From contig JACIYQ010000121.1 of the NCBI GenBank assembly GCA_014359855.1, positions 1-5,263 of the forward strand: 5,263 nucleotides of DNA. The letters are read 5' to 3'. Within the stretch, counting starts at the first letter, position 1. Each line of letters starts with the position of its first letter. The notes below the pieces were generated by a model that worked only from the letters and a program-made list of their open reading frames with translations, was not told the origin of the DNA and ran no database searches. This DNA comes from Parvibaculum sp. Lineage in GTDB: Bacteria > Pseudomonadota > Alphaproteobacteria > Parvibaculales > Parvibaculaceae. Of the stretch, positions 1-5,263 are shown in pieces. A program made the position numbers and the translations under genes.

Positions 1-2016
1 GGCGAGCGTTTCAACATAGACGTCGATGCGATCCAGGCGACCGGCGCACATCCGCCGGCGGACCCCGATGCCGCGCTCGAAGCGGCGGAGGCGGCACAGA
101 AGCAAACCGTTTCCCGCACCGGGCGCGGCGGCACGCCGGGCGCCATGCCGAAGGGCATCGACGCCGATTTCGCCAAGGCAAACTACGTGGCGGTGACGGC
201 GCTTCCCGATCTGGAGGAATGGATCGCGCGCGCATACGAGCAGGGCTTTCTTGCCGTCGACACCGAAACGGACAGTCTCTTCCCCATGCGCGCGCGGCTT
301 GTCGGCGTCTCGATGGCGCTCGTGCCGGGCGAGGCCTGCTACATACCGTTGCAACATGGCGCGGGTGGCGGGCTCGATTTCGGCGACGCGGAAGGTCAGC
401 CGCAGATCCCGCTCGGCGATGCACTGAAGGTGCTGAAGCCGCTCCTCGAGGACAAGTCCATCCTCAAGATCGGCCAGAACCTCAAATTCGACATGATCGT
501 CTTCCGCCAGCACGGCATCGAGCTTCGCGGGCTCGACGACACCATGCTCATGTCCTATGCGCTCGACGCGGGCGTTCACGGCCACGGCATGGACGAACTC
601 TCCGAGCTTCATCTCGGTCACAAGCCGATTGCTTTTTCGGAGGTCGCGGGCAAGGGCAAGACGCAGATCACCTTCGACCAGGTGCCGGTGGACCGCGCCA
701 CGGCCTACGCGGCGGAAGATGCCGACGTCACGCTCCGTCTCTGGCACATATTGAAGCCGCGTCTCGTCGCGGAGCGGCGTGTCGGCGTCTACGAGATGCT
801 GGAGCGTCCGCTTGTCACCGTGCTCGTCGAAATGGAGCGGGCGGGCGTGAAGGTCGACAAGGCGGTGCTCGCGCGCCTCTCCTCCGGCTTCGCGCAGAAG
901 ATGGCCGAATATGAGGAGGATATCTACGAGCTCGCGGGCGAACGCTTCAACATCGGCTCGCCCAAGCAGCTCGGTGAAATCCTCTTCGACAGGCAGGGTC
1001 TCGAAGGCGGCCGCAAGACGAAGACGGGCGCCTGGTCGACCGATGCGGACACGCTCGAAATGCTGGCCGCGCAGGGCCATGACCTGCCGCAGCGTGTGCT
1101 CGACTGGCGCGGCCTGTCGAAGCTCAAGAGCACCTACACCGATGCACTCCCCGAATACATCAATCCGGAAACGGGCCGCGTCCACACTTCCTATTCCCTC
1201 GCCGCAACATCGACGGGCCGCCTTGCCTCCACCGAGCCCAACCTTCAGAACATCCCCGTCCGCACCGAGGACGGCCGCAAGATCAGAACGGCTTTCATCG
1301 CCGAACAGGGCAACCTCCTCATCTCTGCCGATTACAGCCAGATCGAGCTTCGGCTCCTTGCCCATATCGCCGATATCGAGGCGCTGAAAAAGGCTTTCGC
1401 AGAAGGGCTCGACATTCACGCGATGACGGCCTCGGAGATGTTCAACACGCCTATCGAAGGCATGGACCCGAGTGTTCGCCGCCGCGCCAAGGCGATCAAT
1501 TTCGGCATCATCTATGGCATCTCCGCCTTCGGCCTCGCGAACCAGCTCGGCATTTCGCGCGGCGAGGCGGGCGAATATATCGAGCGCTATTTCAAGCGTT
1601 TCCCCGGCATCCGCGCCTATATGGACGATACGAAGGACTTCGCCCACAAGAACGGTTATGTCGAAACGATCTTCGGACGCCGCATCCACCTGCCCGCGAT
1701 CAATTCGAAGAACCCGGCCGAGAAGAGCTTCATGGAGCGCGCCGCGATCAACGCGCCGATCCAGGGCTCGGCGGCGGACATCATCCGCCGCGCCATGATC
1801 CGCATGCCCCGCGCCCTTGCAGACGCGAAACTTTCGGCGCGCATGCTCCTGCAGGTGCATGACGAACTGATTTTCGAAGTGCCCGAGAAAGAAGCGGCGA
1901 AAACTTGCGAGACCGTCTCGGGCGTCATGTCGTCTGCGGCGGCGCCCGCACTCGCGCTCACCGTGCCGCTCGACGTCGATGCACGCGCCGCGAAAAACTG
2001 GGACGAAGCGCACTGA
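1..2016 (+). CDS. polA: DNA polymerase I, C-terminal part (3'-5' exonuclease and polymerase domains), 5' truncated by window edge
   Basis: The frame is open from base 1 to a TGA at 2014-2016 (671 codons). The ATG at 145 lies inside it and is not the true start. PolA fills gaps and replaces RNA primers in replication and repair. Bases 1-150 encode an Ala/Pro-rich linker after the 5' nuclease domain, which is outside the window. The proofreading domain is intact: DTET at 259-270 (Exo I), GQNLKFD at 472-492 (Exo II) and YAAED at 706-720 (Exo III, Y-x3-D). The polymerase domain has motif A DYSQIE (1330-1347), motif B RRRAKAINFGIIYG (1477-1518) with the O-helix Lys, Phe and Tyr, and motif C QVHDE (1852-1866) with the metal-binding Asp. 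All catalytic residues seen are conserved, so the enzyme should be active with proofreading. The full protein would be somewhat under 1000 residues in related bacteria. GC content is high (43 of 60 bases at 1741-1800). The family call is very secure. Confidence 0.98.
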   Translation, partial: GERFNIDVDAIQATGAHPPADPDAALEAAEAAQKQTVSRTGRGGTPGAMPKGIDADFAKANYVAVTALPDLEEWIARAYEQGFLAVDTETDSLFPMRARLVGVSMALVPGEACYIPLQHGAGGGLDFGDAEGQPQIPLGDALKVLKPLLEDKSILKIGQNLKFDMIVFRQHGIELRGLDDTMLMSYALDAGVHGHGMDELSELHLGHKPIAFSEVAGKGKTQITFDQVPVDRATAYAAEDADVTLRLWHILKPRLVAERRVGVYEMLERPLVTVLVEMERAGVKVDKAVLARLSSGFAQKMAEYEEDIYELAGERFNIGSPKQLGEILFDRQGLEGGRKTKTGAWSTDADTLEMLAAQGHDLPQRVLDWRGLSKLKSTYTDALPEYINPETGRVHTSYSLAATSTGRLASTEPNLQNIPVRTEDGRKIRTAFIAEQGNLLISADYSQIELRLLAHIADIEALKKAFAEGLDIHAMTASEMFNTPIEGMDPSVRRRAKAINFGIIYGISAFGLANQLGISRGEAGEYIERYFKRFPGIRAYMDDTKDFAHKNGYVETIFGRRIHLPAINSKNPAEKSFMERAAINAPIQGSAADIIRRAMIRMPRALADAKLSARMLLQVHDELIFEVPEKEAAKTCETVSGVMSSAAAPALALTVPLDVDARAAKNWDEAH

Positions 2017-2063
2017 ACCCGGTCACGGCATTGCCGCGAAGCGGGCGCGGACCCATATGTTGA

Positions 2064-2088
2064 GGAACGTTACGGAGATTGAGCCGTT
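2064..2088 (+). promoter_or_regulatory. EcfG-type general stress promoter (GGAAC-N16-CGTT)
   Basis: GGAAC at 2064-2068 and CGTT at 2085-2088 are separated by exactly 16 bases. This matches the known alphaproteobacterial EcfG/SigT consensus (GGAAC, 16-17 bases, CGTT). Transcription would begin around 2094-2097, just before the ribosome binding site at 2104-2109 of the small gene starting at 2117. The element is also symmetric: AGGAACG (2063-2069) and CGTTCCT (2085-2091) are perfect inverted repeats, so the minus strand carries the same consensus with the same spacing. The match is seen in the sequence. Control by EcfG and the PhyR-NepR system is inferred from it. Confidence 0.8.
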
Positions 2089-2103
2089 CCTTTCCTGCAT
2101 ATG

Positions 2104-2109
2104 GGAGGT
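2104..2109 (+). promoter_or_regulatory. Strong Shine-Dalgarno site that fixes a GTG start
   Basis: GGAGGT lies 7 bases before the GTG at 2117. In-frame ATG codons at 1979 (inside polA) and 2057 (upstream of the promoter element) have no comparable site and would precede the predicted transcription start. This makes GTG 2117 the best start. Confidence 0.8.
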
Positions 2110-2116
2110 AGAATCC

Positions 2117-2413
2117 GTGCCCGAGAACAAGAACGCAAGCGAAGAAAAGCAGGCCCGCCGCGACGGCAAGGTGACGGAAGCCGAAAAGGAATCTTTCCCC
2201 TCCAGCGATCCGCCTGCCTGGACGAGCGGAGAAGTCTCGCCGGAAGCGGATGCAAGACGCGCCGAACGCAAGGCCGGCGAAGCCGCGAAGAAACGCGCGG
2301 CCGAAGAAGAATGTGTCGACGAAACGCTCGACGAGAGTTTCCCTGCCTCCGATCCGCCGTCATGGACCGGCACGCATGCGGGCGACAGCCACAATCGGGG
2401 CAAGAAAAAGTAG
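2117..2413 (+). CDS. Small charged protein with two ESFPxSDPPxWT motifs, probable general stress response member
   Basis: The gene encodes 98 residues from GTG 2117 (preceded by GGAGGT) to TAG 2411-2413. The protein is rich in Glu, Lys, Ala and Arg, and has no membrane segment or signal peptide. It looks largely disordered or helical and is presumably cytoplasmic. Its distinctive feature is an internal duplication: ESFPSSDPPAWT at residues 25-36 (2189-2224) and ESFPASDPPSWT at residues 73-84 (2333-2368). The copies are separated by about 36 residues with a basic Ala-rich stretch (ARRAERKAGEAAKKRAAEEE). From memory, this S-F-P-A-S-D-P-P-S-W motif recurs in small uncharacterised alphaproteobacterial proteins, often preceded by DEALxE; here the second copy follows DETLDE. 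No biochemical function is known to me. The EcfG-type promoter directly upstream suggests induction under general stress. A hairpin terminator follows 30 bases after the stop. The gene is almost certainly real; its role is unknown. Confidence 0.85.
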   Translation: MPENKNASEEKQARRDGKVTEAEKESFPSSDPPAWTSGEVSPEADARRAERKAGEAAKKRAAEEECVDETLDESFPASDPPSWTGTHAGDSHNRGKKK

Positions 2414-2443
2414 CGTTGCCACGGCGGCGGCGGCGGACAACGA

Positions 2444-2463
2444 CCCGGAAGCTTCCTTCCGGG
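2444..2463 (+). terminator. Hairpin, probable terminator of the 98-residue gene
   Basis: CCCGGAAG (2444-2451) pairs perfectly with CTTCCGGG (2456-2463) around a CTTC loop, giving an 8-bp GC-rich stem. It starts 30 bases after the stop codon of the small gene. There is no clear T run after it, so its efficiency is uncertain. It could also end transcription of the minus-strand relic that stops at 2474. Confidence 0.55.
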
Positions 2464-2473
2464 CCTTGGCGTG

Positions 2474-2754
2474 TCAGGCGGCGAGCGTCAGCTCGATCTT
2501 CCGCCGCTGGCGCTTCGCGGCATGAAGTTCGCCCATCCGCTCCGTGTGCCGCACGAGGTTGTCGTGGCCGAGCGCCGCGCGCACGCTTCTCCTCGCGCTG
2601 CGAGGCACGATGACCGAAAGCGGATGCCACCGAAAAGCGCGCGCTTCACGACCGGCCAGTTCGCATCGTCGATCCAGCGGTTATAGGCGAGCACCCAAGA
2701 GAGCCGTTCCTCCACAAGGCGCTGGATCATGGGTGATTGTGCCTTCTCCGCCTC
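2474..2754 (-). pseudogene. Relic of a glutathione-S-transferase-like gene (failed-axon-connections / FaxA type), truncated, frameshifted and internally deleted
   Basis: Read leftward, the frame through the ATG at 2730-2728 encodes IQRLVEERLSWVLAYNRWID, then DANWPVVKRALFGG. This is characteristic of the helical C-terminal domain of GST-like proteins of the metaxin/FAX group. At about 2623 the frame breaks: family-like sequence continues one base out of phase as PLSVIVPRSARRSVRAALG, consistent with loss of one base. It then jumps to HDNLVRHTERM, which resembles the end of such proteins (usually HxNLVxYxxRM), and stops at TGA 2476-2474. About 60-70 residues between these segments appear to be missing. 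The N-terminal thioredoxin-fold half is also absent, because homology stops at the junction with the divergent regulator relic. Active members conjugate or bind glutathione or related thiols; this copy cannot be functional. Segment assignments rest on remembered family sequence. Confidence 0.7.
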
Positions 2755-3158
2755 GTCGAGCCAAGCGCGTCGTCACCGCTCAGGAACTTGCCGCCCGGCC
2801 CGAAGTTTCCGTTCGCACCATCTATCGCGACATCGCCGATCCGCGGGCGAGCCGCGTGCCCGTCGAAGGCGAGGCGGGCCTCGGCTACATGATGCGCTCC
2901 GGCTACGAGCTGCCGCCGTTCATGTTCACCGAAGACGAGATCGAGGCGCTCGTTTTCGGCGCGCGCATGGTCCGCGCCTGGGGTGAAATGCGCGGCGACT
3001 TTCGCACCTTCCGTATCGAGCGTATCCGCGCGCTGAAGGTGACGGAGGAGACCTTCAAGGACGAAAGGGGAAAGACGATGGAGGATTTCCTCGCACGGCC
3101 CGGCGAGGCGAGTTACGCCGATGCACGCGACCGCGTGCCGCGCGTCGCCGCGAAATAG
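2754..3158 (+). pseudogene. Relic of a YafY-type HTH/WYL transcriptional regulator lacking its start and most of its WYL domain
   Basis: Family-like sequence begins abruptly at 2754 with RRAKRVVTAQELAA, the second helix region of an HTH_11 winged helix, and continues with VSVRTIYRDIAD (recognition helix). It then reads VPVEGEAGLGYM, and YELPPFMFTEDEIEALVFGARMV split around these motifs, typical of YafY-like regulators. At about 2979-2987, RAWG runs directly into EMRGDFRTFRIERI, which is normally the very end of the WYL domain (AWCELRGDFRxFRxDRI). Roughly 100 residues are therefore missing in frame. The remaining 134 codons end at TAG 3156-3158; intact relatives are about 230 residues. The first helix and start codon are missing, although GTG codons at 2733 and 2739 are in frame. 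DP for the usual DL at about 2841-2846 also suggests decay. The frame stays open upstream to 2544, but that part is only antisense of the GST relic. Intact relatives bind DNA and sense a ligand through WYL; this copy could at most yield a stunted protein. Confidence 0.7.
3145..3155 (+). repeat. Direct repeat copy 1, left side of Fic segment
   Basis: TCGCCGCGAAA here ends directly before the stop codon of the regulator relic. An identical copy lies directly after the fic stop codon. The two enclose 3156-4520. A pair of this length can arise by chance in a GC-rich window, so a role as an insertion boundary is tentative. Confidence 0.35.
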
Positions 3159-3404
3159 ACTAGCGGCTATGAGAGAGCCGGGCGCCTGGTTCGAGCCCGT
3201 TCCTTGGCGGGCAAACGAGGCGGTTTCTTGTGGCGAAAGCCAGGGGACGGATTTCGTTTCGCTAACAGTCCGCTATACGCTAGATATCTCTTGTACATTG
3301 ATGACGGTTTTAGCGTACACAAACTCGGTAGTGTTTACCCGGCTGTACCCAAATCTTGTGGGATCGAAGCAAAAGAACACTATTTTCGGATTTCGGGAAA
3401 TTAT
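3159..3404. other. Gene-free interval, GC-rich to AT-rich transition upstream of the Fic gene
   Basis: No convincing gene lies here. The left part (to about 3230) is GC-rich like the relics; the right part is AT-rich (23 GC in 60 bases at 3361-3420). The frame of the Fic gene stays open back to 3204, but that stretch encodes nothing recognisable. Three TGTAC/GTACA words occur at 3292-3296, 3315-3319 and 3344-3348, the first two inverted. No good sigma-70 promoter pair was found. The interval must contain the fic promoter unless the gene is read from upstream. Confidence 0.5.
3395..3398 (+). promoter_or_regulatory. Weak Shine-Dalgarno site for the Fic gene
   Basis: GGGA lies 6 bases before ATG 3405. 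The match is short, but the protein from this ATG begins with the MPKPFIPDxLP sequence usual for the family, so the start is chosen mainly by homology. Confidence 0.45.
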
Positions 3405-4520
3405 ATGCCAAAGCCTTTCATACCCGACGCCCTTCCTGTTCAAAATTTGAACTGGCAGAGATTGACCCCCCTGGTAGGCCGGGCGAATGCCGCCATCGCT
3501 CGATATGACGGGTTCCTTCAAGGCTTGATAAATCCGGGCGTCCTGATGTCGCCCATCACGACTCGGGAGGCAGTTCTGTCTTCCAGTATCGAAGGGACTG
3601 TCGCGACACTCAGCGATGTTCTGCAGCACGAGGCGGGGGAAGAATACGAAGAGAGCAAAAAGCAGGATATCGGCGAAATCCTGAACTACCGTCGTGCGCT
3701 TCTGCAGGCCGAACAGATGCTGGACGACCGCCCGCTCAACTTGAATCTCATTCGTCAAACACACGCCGCTCTTCTCCGCGGAGTGCGCGGCGAAGACAAG
3801 AACCCGGGCGCGTTCAGAACGGATCAGGTTCTGGTAGGCCGCCCCACCGACACTATTGAAACGGCGAGATATGTGCCGCCTCCGCCCGTGATTTTGCAGG
3901 AGCACCTTGAAGTGTGGGAGCGCTATGCAAGTGCGGAGATCGATGACCCCCTTGTCCAAATGGCGGTCCTGCATGCGCAATTTGAAATAATCCATCCGTT
4001 CAAAGACGGAAACGGCAGAATTGGGCGCATACTTATTCCTCTTTATCTTTTTAAAAGAAAAGTCCTTCACCGGCCCATGTTTTACCTGAGTGAGTATCTC
4101 GAAGAGCATCAAGACGAATACTACGACCGCCTGCTGGCGATTTCCGAAGACGGAAATTGGCAGGAATGGATTGAATTTTTTCTGGCTGCGTCATGCCGTC
4201 AGGCAGAACGCAACACGATACAAGCGAAGAAGATTTTGAATCTCTACAATGAAATGAAGGCGGCATTCGCCGACGCCACGCATTCCCAATATGCCCAGGC
4301 GGCGCTTGATGCCTTCTTCCGGAAACCGATTTTGAACAGCCGGGAGTTTCAGGAATATACGTCTGTCGCAAACCGTGGAACGACGGCAACTCTGCTGAGA
4401 AACCTTGAGCAAAATCACTTGATAAAAGTGCTGCGCAGAGGATCTGGACGCAGCCCGAGCCGATATGTACTGCCGCGGCTGATTAACATTGCAGAAGATC
4501 GTATCGTATTTGCGGAATAA
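3405..4520 (+). CDS. Fic family protein (probable protein adenylyltransferase), class II with N-terminal inhibitory motif
   Basis: The protein has 371 residues from ATG 3405 to TAA 4518-4520, the same size class as the studied Shewanella SoFic. Fic enzymes transfer AMP from ATP to a Ser, Thr or Tyr hydroxyl of target proteins. The N-terminal Fic_N region (residues 1-100) contains SSSIEG at 59-64, matching the class II inhibitory motif (S/T)xxxE(G/N); Glu63 would block productive ATP binding until relieved. The Fic fold (about 110-225) has the flap GAFRTDQV at 135-142 and the complete active-site motif HPFKDGNGRIGR at 197-208, with catalytic His197, metal-binding Asp201 and phosphate-binding Asn203, Arg205 and Arg208. 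Residues 300-371 resemble a winged helix, common in this subgroup and possibly used for DNA binding or autoregulation. There is no separate antitoxin gene, as expected for self-inhibited members. GC content is lower than in polA (24 of 60 bases at 4021-4080), suggesting horizontal acquisition. An open frame extends upstream to 3204, but the family N-terminus supports 3405. Targets are unknown. Confidence 0.93.
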   Translation: MPKPFIPDALPVQNLNWQRLTPLVGRANAAIARYDGFLQGLINPGVLMSPITTREAVLSSSIEGTVATLSDVLQHEAGEEYEESKKQDIGEILNYRRALLQAEQMLDDRPLNLNLIRQTHAALLRGVRGEDKNPGAFRTDQVLVGRPTDTIETARYVPPPPVILQEHLEVWERYASAEIDDPLVQMAVLHAQFEIIHPFKDGNGRIGRILIPLYLFKRKVLHRPMFYLSEYLEEHQDEYYDRLLAISEDGNWQEWIEFFLAASCRQAERNTIQAKKILNLYNEMKAAFADATHSQYAQAALDAFFRKPILNSREFQEYTSVANRGTTATLLRNLEQNHLIKVLRRGSGRSPSRYVLPRLINIAEDRIVFAE

Positions 4521-4531
4521 TCGCCGCGAAA
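4521..4531 (+). repeat. Direct repeat copy 2, right side of Fic segment
   Basis: TCGCCGCGAAA begins with the first base after the fic TAA and is identical to the copy at 3145-3155. It also overlaps the outer stem of the terminator hairpin, so its conservation may have another cause. Confidence 0.35.
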
Positions 4532-4571
4532 CGAAAAAGCCCGGAGGTTTCCCTCCGGGCTTTCCGTTTCG
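4527..4571. terminator. Strong bidirectional terminator between fic and pckA
   Basis: AAAGCCCGGAGG (4536-4547) pairs perfectly with CCTCCGGGCTTT (4552-4563) around a TTTC loop, a 12-bp stem. An outer 7-bp stem, CGAAACG (4527-4533) with CGTTTCG (4565-4571), extends it past a small internal loop. On the minus strand the stem is followed by a TTTTT run, making a classic rho-independent terminator for pckA, 23 bases past its stop. On the plus strand the T run is shorter, but the hairpin starts 7-16 bases after the fic stop and likely serves that gene as well. Confidence 0.9.
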
Positions 4572-4585
4572 TCTGAGGCGCCCGC

Positions 4586-5263
4586 TTATTCGGCGGCGCG
4601 GGCGGCGACCGGCGCGGCGGCGCGCACGTCCGGGTCCACATGTGCCTCGAACTTCGCGAAGTTGTCGATGAACATGCCGACGAGCTTCTGCGCCTGCAGG
4701 TCATAGGCGGCCTTGTCGGCCCAGGTATCGCGCGGGTTCAGGATCGAACTGTCGACGCCCGGCACGCTCACCGGAACTTCGAAGCCGAAATTCGGATCGG
4801 TGCGGAACTCGACATTGTTGAGCGATCCGTCGAGCGCGGCGGCGAGCAGCGCGCGCGTCGCCTTGATCGGCATGCGCGAGCCCGTGCCGTAGACGCCGCC
4901 GGTCCAGCCCGTGTTGACGAGCCAGCACGACACCTTGTGCTCGGCGATGAGGGCGCGCAGCAGGTTGCCGTATTCGGTCGGATGGCGCGACATGAAGGGA
5001 GCGCCGAAGCAGGTCGAGAAGGTCGCTTCCGGCTCCGTCACGCCCTTTTCCGTGCCGGCCACTTTCGCGGTGTAGCCGGACAGGAAGTGATACATCGCCT
5101 GGGAGGGCGTGAGCCGCGCAACCGGCGGCAGCACCGAGAAGGCGTCCGCCGTCAGCATGATGATGTTCTTGGGGTGCGGCGCGCGGCCCGTCGGGCTCGC
5201 ATTCGGAATGAAGGAGAGCGGATAGGCGCCGCGCGAATTTTCCGCCAGCGCCGCGCTGTCGAG
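4586..5263 (-). CDS. pckA: ATP-dependent phosphoenolpyruvate carboxykinase, C-terminal part, 5' truncated by window edge
   Basis: The minus-strand frame is open from the right edge to TAA at 4588-4586, giving 225 residues of a protein usually about 535-540 long. The enzyme converts oxaloacetate plus ATP to phosphoenolpyruvate, CO2 and ADP, the entry step of gluconeogenesis in the cytoplasm. The visible part begins LDSAALAENSRGAYPL; the Arg of ENSR (5233-5231) should correspond to the substrate/phosphate-contacting Arg333 of the E. coli enzyme. It continues with MLTADAFSVLPPVARLTPSQ, the GTEKGVTEPEATFSTCFGAP segment, NTGWTGG, and the adenine-binding stretch YGTGSRMPIKATRALL (Arg at 4876-4874, Thr at 4858-4856). 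The P-loop kinase motifs lie upstream, outside the window. The end FAKFEAHVDPDV plus an Ala-rich tail is normal for alphaproteobacteria. The gene converges on fic across the shared terminator. No sign of decay is seen. Confidence 0.97.
   Translation of the reverse strand, partial: LDSAALAENSRGAYPLSFIPNASPTGRAPHPKNIIMLTADAFSVLPPVARLTPSQAMYHFLSGYTAKVAGTEKGVTEPEATFSTCFGAPFMSRHPTEYGNLLRALIAEHKVSCWLVNTGWTGGVYGTGSRMPIKATRALLAAALDGSLNNVEFRTDPNFGFEVPVSVPGVDSSILNPRDTWADKAAYDLQAQKLVGMFIDNFAKFEAHVDPDVRAAAPVAARAAE

Noticed and set aside
145..147. ATG as the start of a Klenow-like short polymerase
   Set aside because: The frame is open to the left edge and encodes a typical interdomain linker with no ribosome binding site before the ATG. 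The window simply cuts the gene.
2070..2630. Long minus-strand open frame opposite the small gene
   Set aside because: It is Arg-rich, typical of shadow frames in GC-rich DNA. It overlaps a better supported gene with a promoter and a ribosome binding site.
2081..2711. Repeat GAGCCGTTCCT at 2081-2091 and 2701-2711
   Set aside because: The second copy is GST-like coding sequence on the minus strand (EERL) with no GGAAC/CGTT partner at 16-17 bases. It is most likely coincidence.
2544..2753. N-terminal extension of the WYL regulator (open frame on the plus strand)
   Set aside because: This part is the antisense of recognisable GST-like coding sequence on the minus strand and shows no family similarity of its own.
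2783..2810. GGAAC inside the regulator relic as a second EcfG promoter
   Set aside because: No CGTT occurs 16 or 17 bases downstream (the bases there read AGTT/GTTT), and it lies within codons for QELA.
3187..3205. GGTTCGAGCCC resembling a tRNA T-arm, a possible integration site remnant
   Set aside because: The flanking bases do not form the 5-bp T stem around the loop, and no acceptor stem or CCA end follows.
3204..3404. Upstream extension of the Fic protein to a 438-residue form
   Set aside because: The added 67 residues resemble nothing known to me, while the sequence from ATG 3405 starts exactly like family members.
3169..3450. Possible small gene starting with MREPGAWFEP
   Set aside because: It has no clear ribosome binding site, the composition changes midway, and its end overlaps the Fic gene in another frame with no recognisable similarity.

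Overview
The window reads as a chromosomal segment of a GC-rich alphaproteobacterium, probably Hyphomicrobiales/Rhizobiales or a relative. The reasons are the alphaproteobacterial style of the PolA and ATP-dependent PckA proteins, a promoter of the EcfG general stress type (GGAAC-N16-CGTT), and a small protein carrying the ESFPASDPPSW motif. No RNA gene, CRISPR array or recognisable insertion sequence is visible. The genus cannot be fixed from the sequence alone.

Layout from left to right. (1) 1-2016, +: the C-terminal two thirds of DNA polymerase I (polA), with intact proofreading and polymerase motifs. Its 5' nuclease part lies outside the window. (2) 2017-2116: a 100-base gap holding a near-perfect EcfG-type promoter and a strong ribosome binding site. 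(3) 2117-2413, +: a 98-residue charged, probably disordered protein with two copies of an ESFPxSDPPxWT motif, followed by a hairpin terminator. (4) 2474-3158: a degenerate zone with two head-to-head gene relics. On the minus strand is a frameshifted and deleted glutathione-S-transferase-like (failed-axon-connections type) gene. On the plus strand is a YafY/WYL-type regulator that has lost its start and most of its WYL domain. Both lack their 5' ends at the same point (about 2731-2757), as if one deletion removed the shared promoter region. (5) 3159-3404: a gene-free stretch that turns AT-rich. (6) 3405-4520, +: an intact Fic-domain protein, clearly lower in GC than polA, with an N-terminal self-inhibitory motif and a C-terminal winged helix. 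(7) 4527-4571: a strong bidirectional terminator. (8) 4586-5263, -: the C-terminal 225 residues of ATP-dependent phosphoenolpyruvate carboxykinase (pckA), running off the right edge.

The genes do not form one pathway. Two housekeeping genes (polA, pckA) flank an accessory strip containing a stress-regulated small gene, decayed genes and a probably acquired Fic protein. An 11-bp direct repeat borders the Fic segment. The best leads are the rotationally symmetric stress promoter, the duplicated-motif small protein, the mirrored decay of the divergent pair, and the stand-alone Fic gene.
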